A stretch of DNA of 5,764 nucleotides from an uncultured Desulfobacca sp. (GCA_937958145.1 CALGOE010000156.1:1-5764), one strand, 5' to 3'; shown: positions 1 through 5,764, counted from the first letter of the stretch. A program made the numbers and translations. Notes: generated by a model not told the origin, from the sequence alone.

Positions 1-745
1 AGCTCCGTTCCCCTCGCAGAAATTGCAAGTATAACGGCGAGTTGGCAAATTTATAGGCGGCGCCGTTGCCGGTTAACTGCCGGAATTTTTCCTTGATTTC
101 CTCGCGGTTCAAAAAGACCTGGGCCTCTACCTTTTCAAAACTAAAGGCCGGGGATACCAGCAGGCCATCGATGTGCAGGCGGCTCAACAGGTTGAAAAGG
201 GTTCTGACTTCCTGGATGTCAGTTTCCCGATAGATGCTGGTGTTGGTGCAGACCCGGAAACCCCTGTCCTTGGCCTGTTTGATGGCGGCGATCACCTGCT
301 GGAAGCCGCCCGGCCGGCCGATGATGCGGTCGTGGGTCGGGGCCAGGCCGTCCAGGTGGATGCTGAGGGTCAGCCGGGTGGACGGCCGCAGCCGAGGCAG
401 GGCCTTGGCCAATAACAGGCCATTGGTGCACAGGTAAATGTGTTTGCGCCGTTTTATCAGCTCAGCGACCAGCTCATAAATATGGGGGTAGACCAGCGGC
501 TCGCCGCCGGTTATGGTCACCACCGGCGCCCCGCATTCCTCCACGGCTTCCAGGCATTCGTCCAGGGTCAGCATCTGCCCCAACGTATCCCGATATTCCT
601 GGATGCGGCCGCAGCCCAGGCAACTGAGATTGCACAGGTGGGTGGGCTCCAGCATGAGCACCAGAGGGAATTTATCCTGCCCGGACAGCCGCTTTTTGAG
701 AATATAGGCCGTCAGAGCCATGGTCAGGCTAGGTGGGAACCGCAC
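1..745 (-). CDS. hpnH: HpnH, radical SAM adenosylhopane synthase (3' end cut off by the window)
   Basis: HpnH family members use a [4Fe-4S] cluster and S-adenosylmethionine to make a 5'-deoxyadenosyl radical, which adds to the hopene side chain to give adenosylhopane, the first step towards C35 bacteriohopanepolyols. I translated 248 residues. The cluster-binding CX3CX2C motif is Cys38, Cys42 and Cys45 (CNLSCLGC), preceded by the family-like stretch LVLMLEPTHLCN. The SAM-contacting GGEP motif is at 80-83, and LCTNGLLL and SIHLDG follow in the expected order. The last residues visible (FLRGERS) fall where the family normally continues into a conserved Cys-containing C-terminal region, so roughly the last quarter lies off the left edge. 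The start is GTG at 745, because GGGAGA sits 6 bases upstream. An internal ATG (721) has no comparable site and would drop the family-like N-terminus. It lies downstream of hpnA in the same direction but behind a 185-base gap with promoter-like sequence. Family identity is confident; the reaction is known from family work. Confidence 0.93.
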   Translation of the reverse strand, partial: MRFPPSLTMALTAYILKKRLSGQDKFPLVLMLEPTHLCNLSCLGCGRIQEYRDTLGQMLTLDECLEAVEECGAPVVTITGGEPLVYPHIYELVAELIKRRKHIYLCTNGLLLAKALPRLRPSTRLTLSIHLDGLAPTHDRIIGRPGGFQQVIAAIKQAKDRGFRVCTNTSIYRETDIQEVRTLFNLLSRLHIDGLLVSPAFSFEKVEAQVFLNREEIKEKFRQLTGNGAAYKFANSPLYLQFLRGERS

Positions 746-750
746 TTTGT

Positions 751-756
751 TCTCCC
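751..756 (-). promoter_or_regulatory. Ribosome-binding site that sets the hpnH GTG start
   Basis: On the minus strand GGGAGA is followed, after AACAAA, by the GTG at 745. This spacing is near ideal. It favours the GTG over the ATG eight codons further in at 721-719, whose upstream bases (CACCTAGCCTGACC) contain no purine-rich site. Confidence 0.75.
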
Positions 757-808
757 TTGGATAACGAATTGTGCAGATGGCAAGGCACGCACGGGCCGCC
801 GGCAGATC

Positions 809-825
809 AGAGGGGCTGCCCCTCT
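809..825 (-). other. Perfect hairpin in the probable hpnH leader
   Basis: AGAGGGGC at 809-816 and its exact complement GCCCCTCT at 818-825 are separated by one base. In RNA about 7 G/C-rich pairs could form around a small loop. It is not followed by a T run on either strand, so a simple intrinsic terminator is unlikely. If transcription starts about 7 bases after the TATAAT box at 846-841, this stem lies close to the 5' end of the hpnH mRNA, where it could stabilise the message or bind a regulator. That role is inference. Confidence 0.55.
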
Positions 826-840
826 TCCCTTAAGATAGAC

Positions 841-846
841 ATTATA
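841..846 (-). promoter_or_regulatory. Candidate -10 box for a separate hpnH promoter
   Basis: The minus strand reads TATAAT here, a full match to the sigma70 -10 consensus, inside the gap between hpnA and hpnH. A start about 7 bases downstream would give a leader of roughly 90 bases before the hpnH GTG. I find no good -35 hexamer at 16-18 bases: the 17-base position reads AAGCCT, two matches out of six. The promoter would be weak or activator-dependent, or the match may be chance. The sequence is certain; function is inference. Confidence 0.45.
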
Positions 847-931
847 CACCAGGATCGTCCGGCAGGCTTCTGGTAAAAGTTATTATCATGAGCATTGAAT
901 GTTGACGGAATGGCAATGAGCAACAACGCGA

Positions 932-1930
932 TTACGCCTGGCCGGGCGCGTAGCCATGGCGCCGGAACCAGGTCACGGCTGCCTCCAGGGCCTCGCTGAT
1001 GGGCGTTTGGGGCAGACCCAGCTCCCGGACAGCCTTCTGGGAGTCAAAATACATATATTTTTTTGCCATTTTGACGGCAGTGAGGGGAATACGCGGCGGC
1101 CGCCGGGTAATCCAGGTGGACCAGAATTCATTGAGATAGGCCAAGCCGAGGATCGGGTAATAGGGCAGGCGCCAACGGGGGGCGGGGCGGCCGCTGATCC
1201 GGGCCAGAAGTTGGAAGATTTCCGCCAAGGTCAGGTTGACGTGCCCCAGGATATATTTCTCACCGGTCGTACCTCGGGCTTCGGCCAAGAGATGGCCGGC
1301 TGCCACATCCCGGACATGGATGAGATTCAGGCCGCTGTCCAGAAAGGCCGGGACCTTGCCGTTGAGAAAATCGACGATCATCTGACCGGTGGGGGTGGGG
1401 CGGCTGTCCCAGGGGCCCACCGGCGTGCTGGGGTTGACGATGACCAATGGCAAACCCCGGGCGGCAAACTCCAGGGCTACCTGTTCGGCCAGAAATTTTG
1501 AGCGTTTATAGTGCCCTACCATATCGGCCAGGGTCACCGGCGTGTCTTCGTTGCCGGGGGTACCGTCACCGGGATTACCCAGGGCTCCCACCGTGCTGGT
1601 ATAGACCACCCGCTCCAGGCCCATATCCAGGGCCGCCTGCAACAGGGACCGGGTGCCGGCGACGTTGATCGCATACATGGTGGCCGGATCAGGGACCCAA
1701 AGACGGTAATCCGCGGCCACATGAAAGAGCCGGGAACAACCCTGCAGGGCTTGGCGGAGAGTCTCCGGGGCGGTCAAATCACCCTTGACCACTTCCACCG
1801 GCAAGCCTTGCAGGGCCGGATGCTGCCGCCGCCGGGCCAGGACGCGCACTTCCCGACCTTGGGCCAGGAGGGCCTCGACCACGGCCCGCCCAACAAATCC
1901 GCTACCGCCGGTGACGAGAGTTTTAGACAC
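932..1930 (-). CDS. hpnA: HpnA, hopanoid-associated NAD(P)-dependent epimerase/dehydratase-like protein
   Basis: This 332-residue protein belongs to the extended short-chain dehydrogenase family and resembles the HpnA group found in hopanoid clusters. The Rossmann nucleotide-binding motif GGSGFVG is at residues 8-14, with an acidic KGDL turn at 49-52. The catalytic pattern is Thr/Ser 111-113 (TST), Tyr141 and Lys145 (YKRSK), followed by NPSTPVGPWD at 166-175. It is full length for the family and cytoplasmic, with no signal peptide. The usual label is 'hopanoid-associated sugar epimerase', but the substrate is not settled as far as I know; a role in polar head-group or side-chain modification is inference. 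The start is GTG at 1930, which overlaps the last 8 bases of shc (its TAA is at 1925-1923). AGGGG lies 10 bases upstream inside shc. The overlap points to one mRNA and translational coupling. The ATG alternatives are internal and would remove the glycine-rich motif. Confidence 0.9.
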   Translation of the reverse strand: MSKTLVTGGSGFVGRAVVEALLAQGREVRVLARRRQHPALQGLPVEVVKGDLTAPETLRQALQGCSRLFHVAADYRLWVPDPATMYAINVAGTRSLLQAALDMGLERVVYTSTVGALGNPGDGTPGNEDTPVTLADMVGHYKRSKFLAEQVALEFAARGLPLVIVNPSTPVGPWDSRPTPTGQMIVDFLNGKVPAFLDSGLNLIHVRDVAAGHLLAEARGTTGEKYILGHVNLTLAEIFQLLARISGRPAPRWRLPYYPILGLAYLNEFWSTWITRRPPRIPLTAVKMAKKYMYFDSQKAVRELGLPQTPISEALEAAVTWFRRHGYAPGQA

Positions 1931-3878
1931 GGTCCGAGCGCCCCTGGCGTCTGAGGTATTGCCCCAGGGCCATCAACGGGAAATAATCGCGGTAGAGGTG
2001 GTAGCGGATCATAAAATGTTGGGGAAAGCCGGTGCCGGTAAAATAGGGTTCTTCCCACCGGCCCTGACTATTCTGGGTGCGCACCAGATAGTTGATCCCT
2101 CGGGCTACCGCCCGGTGCTTCACTTCTCCGGCCGCCATCAGGCCCAGAAGGGCCCAGGCGGTCTGGGAGGCGGTGCTGGGCCCCTGGCCGCGCAGCTCAG
2201 GGTGCTTATACGAGGCGCAGGTCTCCCCCCAGCCCCCGTCTTCGTTCTGGTGGGCCAACAGCCACGCCACGGCCTGGCGGATATATGGTTGGGTCATATC
2301 TTCGCCGATGCCGGCCAGACCGCACAACACCGACCAGGTGCCGTAAATGTAATTGACCCCCCAGCGCCCATACCAGCAGCCGTCCGGTTCTTGCAGCCGC
2401 CGCAGAAAGGCAATGGCCCGGGCTGCGGCCGGATGCTCCTTGGTATACCCAAAGAGTCCCAGCATTTCCAGGACCCGGCCGGTGACGTCTTCGGTGGGCG
2501 GATCGATGAGGGCCTTGAGATCGGCAAAGGGTATGGCATTGAGCCAGGCTTTGGTATTGTCGGTATCAAAGGCGGCAAAGCCGCCGTTCCGGGACTGCAT
2601 ACCCAGACACCAATGAAGCCCCCGGTCCAGGGCGGTGCGGTGGCGTTGGCGGTCCGGCAAGCCTTCGGCCAGGGCCATGAGAACTACTGCACTGTCGTCA
2701 ATATCGGGGTACCAGCTGTTATGGAATTCAAAGGCCCAACCGCCCGAGGCCAGATAGGGATTTTTTTGGGACCAATCCCCCCGCTGAAAGATCTGTTGGG
2801 CCAGGAGCCAATAACAGGCCCGTTTGAGGGCTGGATGATTTCCGGTCAGCCCCGAGGCGGCCAGGGCCCGCACTGACAGGGCCGTGTCCCAGACCGGTGA
2901 AATACAGGACTGCAGCCATAAGCGGTTGCCTTCGGACAGGGTGAAGAATTCCAGGGCCGCCAGCCCTCTCTGGATGACGTCATGCTCGGTGCCGTATCCC
3001 AGGCAGTGCAGAGCCAGGATGGAATTGAGCATGGCCGGCTGGATACCGCCCCAATCCCCTGAAGGCTCCTGATGGCTGATGATCCAAGCTTCGGCCTGTT
3101 GGAGGGCGAATTGGCGCAGCGGCGGGTACGGATGGGAGTGGTAAATCTTCAGCAAGCGATCAATGCCGACAAAGAGATTTTCCAGGCTCAGACCGTTCTT
3201 CTGAAAAGAGACCTGATGATCCCGGAAAGGGTCCTCCCCTGGGAGGAAAAGTTCCCGGACCCCCTGGTCCGGCGGCAATGGGCAGACCGGCTGCTTGGCC
3301 ATGACCACCGACAGGGGCACAATTGTGGCCCGGGACCAGCTGGAGAGTTCGTAGATGCTCAAGCCACTCCACAGGGGCATGAGGATGAATTCCACCGGCA
3401 TGGTGGGGATGCCCCGCCAGCTCAGCTGCTGGAAGAGGGCCAGAAAGATGCGGGTGAAGACCCGGGTTTTCAGGGGCCCGCCCCGGCTCCGGATAAATTG
3501 CCGGGCTTTTTGCAGGGCCGGTTCCTCCGCCCGCAGGCCGGCCAGCTTCAGTCCCAGATAGGCTTCCACCGAAGTGCTGAGATCGCCGCCGTCCCCGGCG
3601 TAGATTGACCAACCGCCGTTGTCCAGTTGCTGGGAGAGAAGGTAATTGGCCATCCGGATGAACTTGCTGCGGTCAGCCAGCCCCAGGAAATGCAGGAGCA
3701 TGATATACTCGGCGGTAATGGTGACATTGGCCTCCAGCTCGGCCCACCAAAACCCATCCGGATGCTGCAGGGCCAGAAGAGCGGTCTGTGCTCTCTTGGC
3801 CGCCTGTTCCACCTCGTCGCTGATGTAGGCATCGGCCCAAGAAAACGGGGGCGCCTGCGGTTGTAAGGCCCTCGGCAA
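1923..3878 (-). CDS. shc (hpnF): Squalene-hopene cyclase
   Basis: The enzyme cyclises squalene to hopene and diplopterol at the membrane surface, the committed step of hopanoid synthesis. Numbering starts from the TTG at 3878 (651 residues, usual for bacterial SHC). The catalytic acid motif DXDD is D392-I-D394-D395, in the context WYPDIDDSAVV; D394 matches the protonating Asp. Oxidosqualene cyclases have DCTAE instead. QW repeats of the QxxxGxW type lie at 38-44, 84-90, 270-276, 428-434, 496-502, 544-550 and 602-608; the one at 428 ends in Phe rather than Trp. SPVWDTALSV and the C-terminal GTGFPxxF...Y...Y signature are present, with F618, F622, Y626 and Y629 at the positions of aromatic pocket residues in the Alicyclobacillus enzyme. 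An in-frame GTG at 3899 would add 7 residues but lacks a ribosome site. AAGGGAGG lies between it and the TTG, which I therefore prefer. This is the first gene of the shc-hpnA(-hpnH) unit. Confidence 0.95.
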   Translation of the reverse strand: MPRALQPQAPPFSWADAYISDEVEQAAKRAQTALLALQHPDGFWWAELEANVTITAEYIMLLHFLGLADRSKFIRMANYLLSQQLDNGGWSIYAGDGGDLSTSVEAYLGLKLAGLRAEEPALQKARQFIRSRGGPLKTRVFTRIFLALFQQLSWRGIPTMPVEFILMPLWSGLSIYELSSWSRATIVPLSVVMAKQPVCPLPPDQGVRELFLPGEDPFRDHQVSFQKNGLSLENLFVGIDRLLKIYHSHPYPPLRQFALQQAEAWIISHQEPSGDWGGIQPAMLNSILALHCLGYGTEHDVIQRGLAALEFFTLSEGNRLWLQSCISPVWDTALSVRALAASGLTGNHPALKRACYWLLAQQIFQRGDWSQKNPYLASGGWAFEFHNSWYPDIDDSAVVLMALAEGLPDRQRHRTALDRGLHWCLGMQSRNGGFAAFDTDNTKAWLNAIPFADLKALIDPPTEDVTGRVLEMLGLFGYTKEHPAAARAIAFLRRLQEPDGCWYGRWGVNYIYGTWSVLCGLAGIGEDMTQPYIRQAVAWLLAHQNEDGGWGETCASYKHPELRGQGPSTASQTAWALLGLMAAGEVKHRAVARGINYLVRTQNSQGRWEEPYFTGTGFPQHFMIRYHLYRDYFPLMALGQYLRRQGRSDRV

Positions 3879-3885
3879 ACGAACA

Positions 3886-3893
3886 CCTCCCTT
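3886..3893 (-). promoter_or_regulatory. Strong Shine-Dalgarno that points to a TTG start for shc
   Basis: The minus strand reads AAGGGAGG, nearly the full anti-16S complement, then seven bases (TGTTCGT) and TTG at 3878-3876. The upstream GTG at 3899 is preceded by ACCGATCACGCC, which has no purine-rich site. The strong site would otherwise be buried within codons 3-5, so the longest frame is probably seven codons too long. Confidence 0.75.
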
Positions 3894-3950
3894 CGCCACG
3901 GCGTGATCGGTGTGATGTTAGCAATGTAAAATGTATATATTTATCAGGCT

Positions 3951-3978
3951 ATATTACCATGCTATACAGTAAAAGCAA
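3951..3978 (-). promoter_or_regulatory. Candidate shc promoter (TTGCTT, 16-base spacer, TAATAT)
   Basis: On the minus strand TTGCTT (3978-3973) and TAATAT (3956-3951) each match four of six sigma70 consensus positions, with a 16-base spacer, in an AT-rich stretch directly upstream of shc. A start near 3944 would give a leader of about 65 bases to the TTG codon. The neighbourhood is so AT-rich that other pairings are possible, for example TATAAA at 3986-3981 with TTGGAA 15 bases upstream, so the exact box is uncertain. Confidence 0.35.
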
Positions 3979-4000
3979 GACTTTTATACGTTTTGTTAAG

Positions 4001-4012
4001 CTGTTCCAACAG
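4001..4012. repeat. Small inverted repeat CTGTTCCAACAG, operator-like
   Basis: CTGTT and AACAG form a 5-bp dyad with a two-base centre. It lies about 22 bases upstream of the candidate shc -35 and about 75 bases upstream of the kinase -35, a position suitable for a regulator acting on either. At this length the repeat could be chance. No known regulator motif was recognised in it. Confidence 0.25.
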
Positions 4013-4086
4013 TTTGGCAAGGACCTGGCGCTCCGGTGCCAATCAGGCCGACAGGTTGCGGGGAAAAAGTAGTGCCGGCGGAAAGA

Positions 4087-4115
4087 TTGCCTCTGGCGTT
4101 TTTTCCGGCTATAAT
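4087..4115 (+). promoter_or_regulatory. Candidate sigma70-type promoter for the sensor kinase
   Basis: TTGCCT (4087-4092, four of six consensus bases) is followed by a 17-base spacer and a perfect TATAAT at 4110-4115. Transcription would begin near 4122, leaving a leader of about 80 bases before the ATG at 4201. The promoter lies inside the upstream in-frame extension that begins with GTG at 4036, which argues that the extension is not translated. Confidence 0.6.
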
Positions 4116-4191
4116 GGGGGTAGATTTGCCAGTCAAAACAAGGTATCCGGCCCCTCCCCGGGATGTCGCCCCAGCCGTTTCCACCGCCGGT

Positions 4192-4198
4192 GAGGTGA
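4192..4198 (+). promoter_or_regulatory. Ribosome-binding site that sets the kinase ATG start
   Basis: GAGGTGA lies just before the ATG at 4201; the GAGG core is five bases away. The earlier in-frame starts, GTG 4036 and ATG 4114, have no purine-rich site in front of them. Confidence 0.65.
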
Positions 4199-4200
4199 GT

Positions 4201-5652
4201 ATGTCCACGGAAGTCAAACCGCTCCCCCCTCAGGAATCCAGCGATCTCCCGGCAAGCCCTGCTGCCGAGGGGGTGACGGACCTTGCCGACGCCCGGCATC
4301 GGGAAGTGGCCGTCAATGCGGCTTTGGCCGCCCTCTATCCAGCCCTGGTCGGTCCCGGCGCGGATCTGAAAACCATTGCGGCCGCTGTTTTGTCTCAGGC
4401 CCAGAAACTCACCGGCAGTCTGCACGGCTATGTTTCCACCATCGATCCCCACAACGGTGATCTGGTAAGCCATACCCTTACCGATATGATGAACGGTCAA
4501 TGTTCGGTGTTGGCGGCACAGCAGCGCATTGCCTTCCCGCGGGCCGCCGACGGCAGCTATCCCCGGCTGTGGGGCCATTCTCTGAATACCGGCAGGGCGT
4601 TTTACACCAATGACCCCCAGAACCATCCCGCGGCTCAGGGAACGCCGAAGGGGCATATACCCATTGTCAGATTTCTTTCGGTCCCGGTCAGGTTGGGATC
4701 GGATCTGGTGGGCCAGATCTCTCTGGCCAATGCCAGCCGGGATTATACGGACCACGACCTGGCGGCCGTGGCGCGGCTGGGGGAGGTCTTTGCCCTGGCC
4801 ATTCAGCGCCGGCGCTTCGAAGAGGCCCTGGAGCGGGCCCGCCAGGACCTGGAACAGACCGTGGCCCAACGCACCGAACTGTTGCGCCAGTCAAACCTGG
4901 CCCTGATCCGGGAAATCAAAGAGAGGGAAAAGGCTGAGGCGGAATTGACCGACTCTCAGGCCAGATTGCAGGAGTTGACCTCCCAACTTATGAGTGCCCA
5001 GGAGCAGGAACGGCAACGCCTGTCCCGGGAATTGCACGATGATCTGGGCCAATCCCTTCTGGTCCTCAAACTGCAACTGCGGGCCCTGCAGAAAAAACTG
5101 CCCGGGGACCAGCCGCATCTGAACAGCGAGGTGGCGGCCATCATCGGCCACTTGGACCATATTATCGAAAGCGTCCGGCGCCTGGCCCGGGATTTAAGTC
5201 CTGCCATCATCCAGGATCTGGGGCTCAATGCGGCCCTGGAACACCTCTTTGCCACCTTTTGCACTCATGCCAACGTCAGGGAATTTACCAGCCAACTCGA
5301 TGATATTACCGGCCTTTTCTCCCTGGAAGCCATGATCAACATCTATCGCCTCTTTCAAGAGTGTCTCACCAACATCGCCAAGTATGCCAAACCTACCAGG
5401 GTGGCAATCACGGTGCAGCGTCAAGGGGAGGCGGTCGCCTTTCTGGTAGCCGATGACGGCGTCGGTTTTGATGTGAACCAGGTCCTGGCCCAGGGATCCC
5501 TCAAGCGCGGCCTGGGGCTGGCGACCATGGCTGAGCGGGTCCGGATGCTGGGAGGGTCTCTGGAAATTAACTCTTTTCCCGGCGTCGGCACCAAGATCAG
5601 TTTTACCATTCCCACCCGCCGGGAAGCCCCTTTCTCAGCCGCAAAGCCTTGA
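4201..5652 (+). CDS. Soluble GAF-domain sensor histidine kinase of the NarL/DegS type (HisKA_3)
   Basis: This predicted kinase of 483 residues autophosphorylates a His and passes phosphate to a response regulator, probably a LuxR/NarL-type one as is usual for this class. Residues 1-35 are a poorly ordered leader. About 38-200 form a GAF-like sensor domain, including GHIPIVRFLSVPV at 151-163 and GQISLANASRDY at 171-182, a pattern I associate with sensory proteins of Desulfobacterota. About 203-268 is charged and probably coiled coil. The HisKA_3 motif ERQRLSRELHDDLGQ gives phospho-acceptor His279, with the phosphatase-type DxxxQ at Asp280-Gln284. In the HATPase domain the N box is at Glu387-Asn391, DDGVGF at 418-423 and GLGL at 437-440. 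The usual KHA after the N box reads KYA (Tyr395). There are no membrane segments, so it should sense a cytoplasmic signal, unknown here. No receiver domain or partner regulator is visible. The longest frame starts at GTG 4036, but the promoter and ribosome site favour ATG 4201. Confidence 0.88.
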   Translation: MSTEVKPLPPQESSDLPASPAAEGVTDLADARHREVAVNAALAALYPALVGPGADLKTIAAAVLSQAQKLTGSLHGYVSTIDPHNGDLVSHTLTDMMNGQCSVLAAQQRIAFPRAADGSYPRLWGHSLNTGRAFYTNDPQNHPAAQGTPKGHIPIVRFLSVPVRLGSDLVGQISLANASRDYTDHDLAAVARLGEVFALAIQRRRFEEALERARQDLEQTVAQRTELLRQSNLALIREIKEREKAEAELTDSQARLQELTSQLMSAQEQERQRLSRELHDDLGQSLLVLKLQLRALQKKLPGDQPHLNSEVAAIIGHLDHIIESVRRLARDLSPAIIQDLGLNAALEHLFATFCTHANVREFTSQLDDITGLFSLEAMINIYRLFQECLTNIAKYAKPTRVAITVQRQGEAVAFLVADDGVGFDVNQVLAQGSLKRGLGLATMAERVRMLGGSLEINSFPGVGTKISFTIPTRREAPFSAAKP

Positions 5653-5676
5653 CCGGTAAGGGCAATCCTCCCCTTG

Positions 5677-5702
5677 GGGCAAGCGATGGGCTTGCCCGTT
5701 TT
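5677..5702 (+). terminator. Intrinsic terminator after the sensor kinase
   Basis: GGGCAAGC (5677-5684) pairs perfectly with GCTTGCCC (5690-5697) around a five-base loop, and is followed by GTTTT. It begins 24 bases after the kinase stop codon. The T run is short (four), so termination may be partial, but position and stem quality fit a terminator that closes a single-gene unit. Confidence 0.75.
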
Positions 5703-5748
5703 CCCCTATGGAGTTACCAAAATTACCGGCCTGATGGTGCCGTCACTG

Positions 5749-5754
5749 TTGACA
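5749..5754 (+). promoter_or_regulatory. Possible -35 box of a gene beyond the right edge
   Basis: TTGACA is a full match to the sigma70 -35 consensus, followed by an AT-rich run to the edge of the window. A -10 box would fall at about 5772, outside the window, so it cannot be confirmed. It lies beyond the kinase terminator, where a new transcription unit could begin. Confidence 0.3.
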
Positions 5755-5764
5755 AAAAAATATA

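Larger units (their letters stand above)
3879..4200. other. Divergent intergenic region between shc and the kinase
   Basis: This 322-base stretch separates two outward-facing genes. The first ~110 bases beyond shc (about 3920-4000) are clearly AT-rich, rich in TATA-like strings, unlike the GC-rich genes either side. The rest, 4020-4200, is GC-rich. It carries candidate promoters for both directions, an inverted repeat at 4001-4012, and ribosome sites at each end. Open frames crossing it on both strands begin at weak starts and show no family motif, so I see no gene here. No tRNA, riboswitch or insertion-sequence feature was recognised. Confidence 0.6.

Noticed and set aside
440..838. Plus-strand open frame (132 codons) opposite the start of hpnH
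   Set aside because: It overlaps the radical SAM Cys motif of hpnH in antisense and continues through the hpnH leader; no supporting features.
894..919. CATTG...CAATG inverted repeat downstream of hpnA, considered as a terminator
   Set aside because: The arms are only five bases with a long spacer and no T run follows, so it is too weak to call.
956..1501. Plus-strand open frame (181 codons) opposite hpnA
   Set aside because: It is antisense to the conserved HpnA frame, with low-complexity composition and no domain or ribosome site.
1785..2876. Long plus-strand open frame (363 codons) opposite shc and the start of hpnA
   Set aside because: It lies antisense to two genes with clear family motifs, has no recognisable domain, is proline/glycine/alanine-rich as expected of a GC-rich shadow, and has no ribosome site.
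3072..3608. Plus-strand open frame (178 codons) opposite the N-terminal half of shc
   Set aside because: It is a shadow of the cyclase frame, with no recognisable motifs and no upstream signals.
3906..3916. GTGAT/TGTGAT repeats upstream of shc, considered as a CRP/FNR-type site
   Set aside because: They are direct rather than inverted; the matching right half-site is absent.
3996..4217. Small minus-strand frame (73 codons) in the divergent region
   Set aside because: It overlaps the kinase promoter and start, lacks a ribosome site and resembles no family I recognise.
3949..4869. Minus-strand open frame of 306 codons opposite the kinase and the intergenic region
   Set aside because: The plus-strand frame here carries the conserved GAF-like sensor sequence. 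The minus product has no family signature and crosses the AT-rich divergent promoter region.

Overview
The window reads as a GC-rich bacterial chromosome fragment holding one arm of a hopanoid biosynthesis cluster on the minus strand and a divergently transcribed sensor histidine kinase on the plus strand. The kinase's N-terminal sensor domain, the hpn gene arrangement and the base composition suggest a Desulfobacterota (former Deltaproteobacteria) member. That placement is inference from family resemblance and could not be tested here.

Minus strand, in transcription order. Squalene-hopene cyclase (hpnF/shc, 3878-1923) is followed with an 8-base overlap by the NAD(P)-binding epimerase-like gene hpnA (1930-932). 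After a 185-base gap comes hpnH, the radical SAM adenosylhopane synthase, which starts with GTG at 745 and runs off the left edge. The gap is not empty. It has a perfect TATAAT box (846-841), a strong 8-bp palindromic hairpin (809-825) and a clear ribosome-binding site, so hpnH may have its own promoter and leader. Together, shc makes the C30 hopene skeleton, hpnH starts side-chain extension to C35 bacteriohopanepolyols, and hpnA is a family-associated gene of less certain chemistry.

Centre. About 320 AT-richer bases (3879-4200) separate shc from the kinase. They hold a plausible shc promoter facing left, a small inverted repeat (4001-4012), and a good sigma70-type promoter facing right (TTGCCT, 17-base spacer, TATAAT; 4087-4115).

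Plus strand. A 483-residue soluble kinase (4201-5652) has a GAF-like sensor domain, a coiled coil, a HisKA_3 dimerisation domain with phospho-acceptor His279, and a HATPase domain. No response regulator is visible in the window. A perfect 8-bp hairpin with a short T run (5677-5702) ends the unit. A TTGACA box at the right edge may belong to a following gene.

Both annotated starts next to the central region were moved inward from the longest open frame: shc to a TTG with a near-perfect Shine-Dalgarno, and the kinase to an ATG downstream of its promoter. No wholly novel system is evident. The points most worth checking are the separate control of hpnH and the possible link between the kinase and the hopanoid genes.
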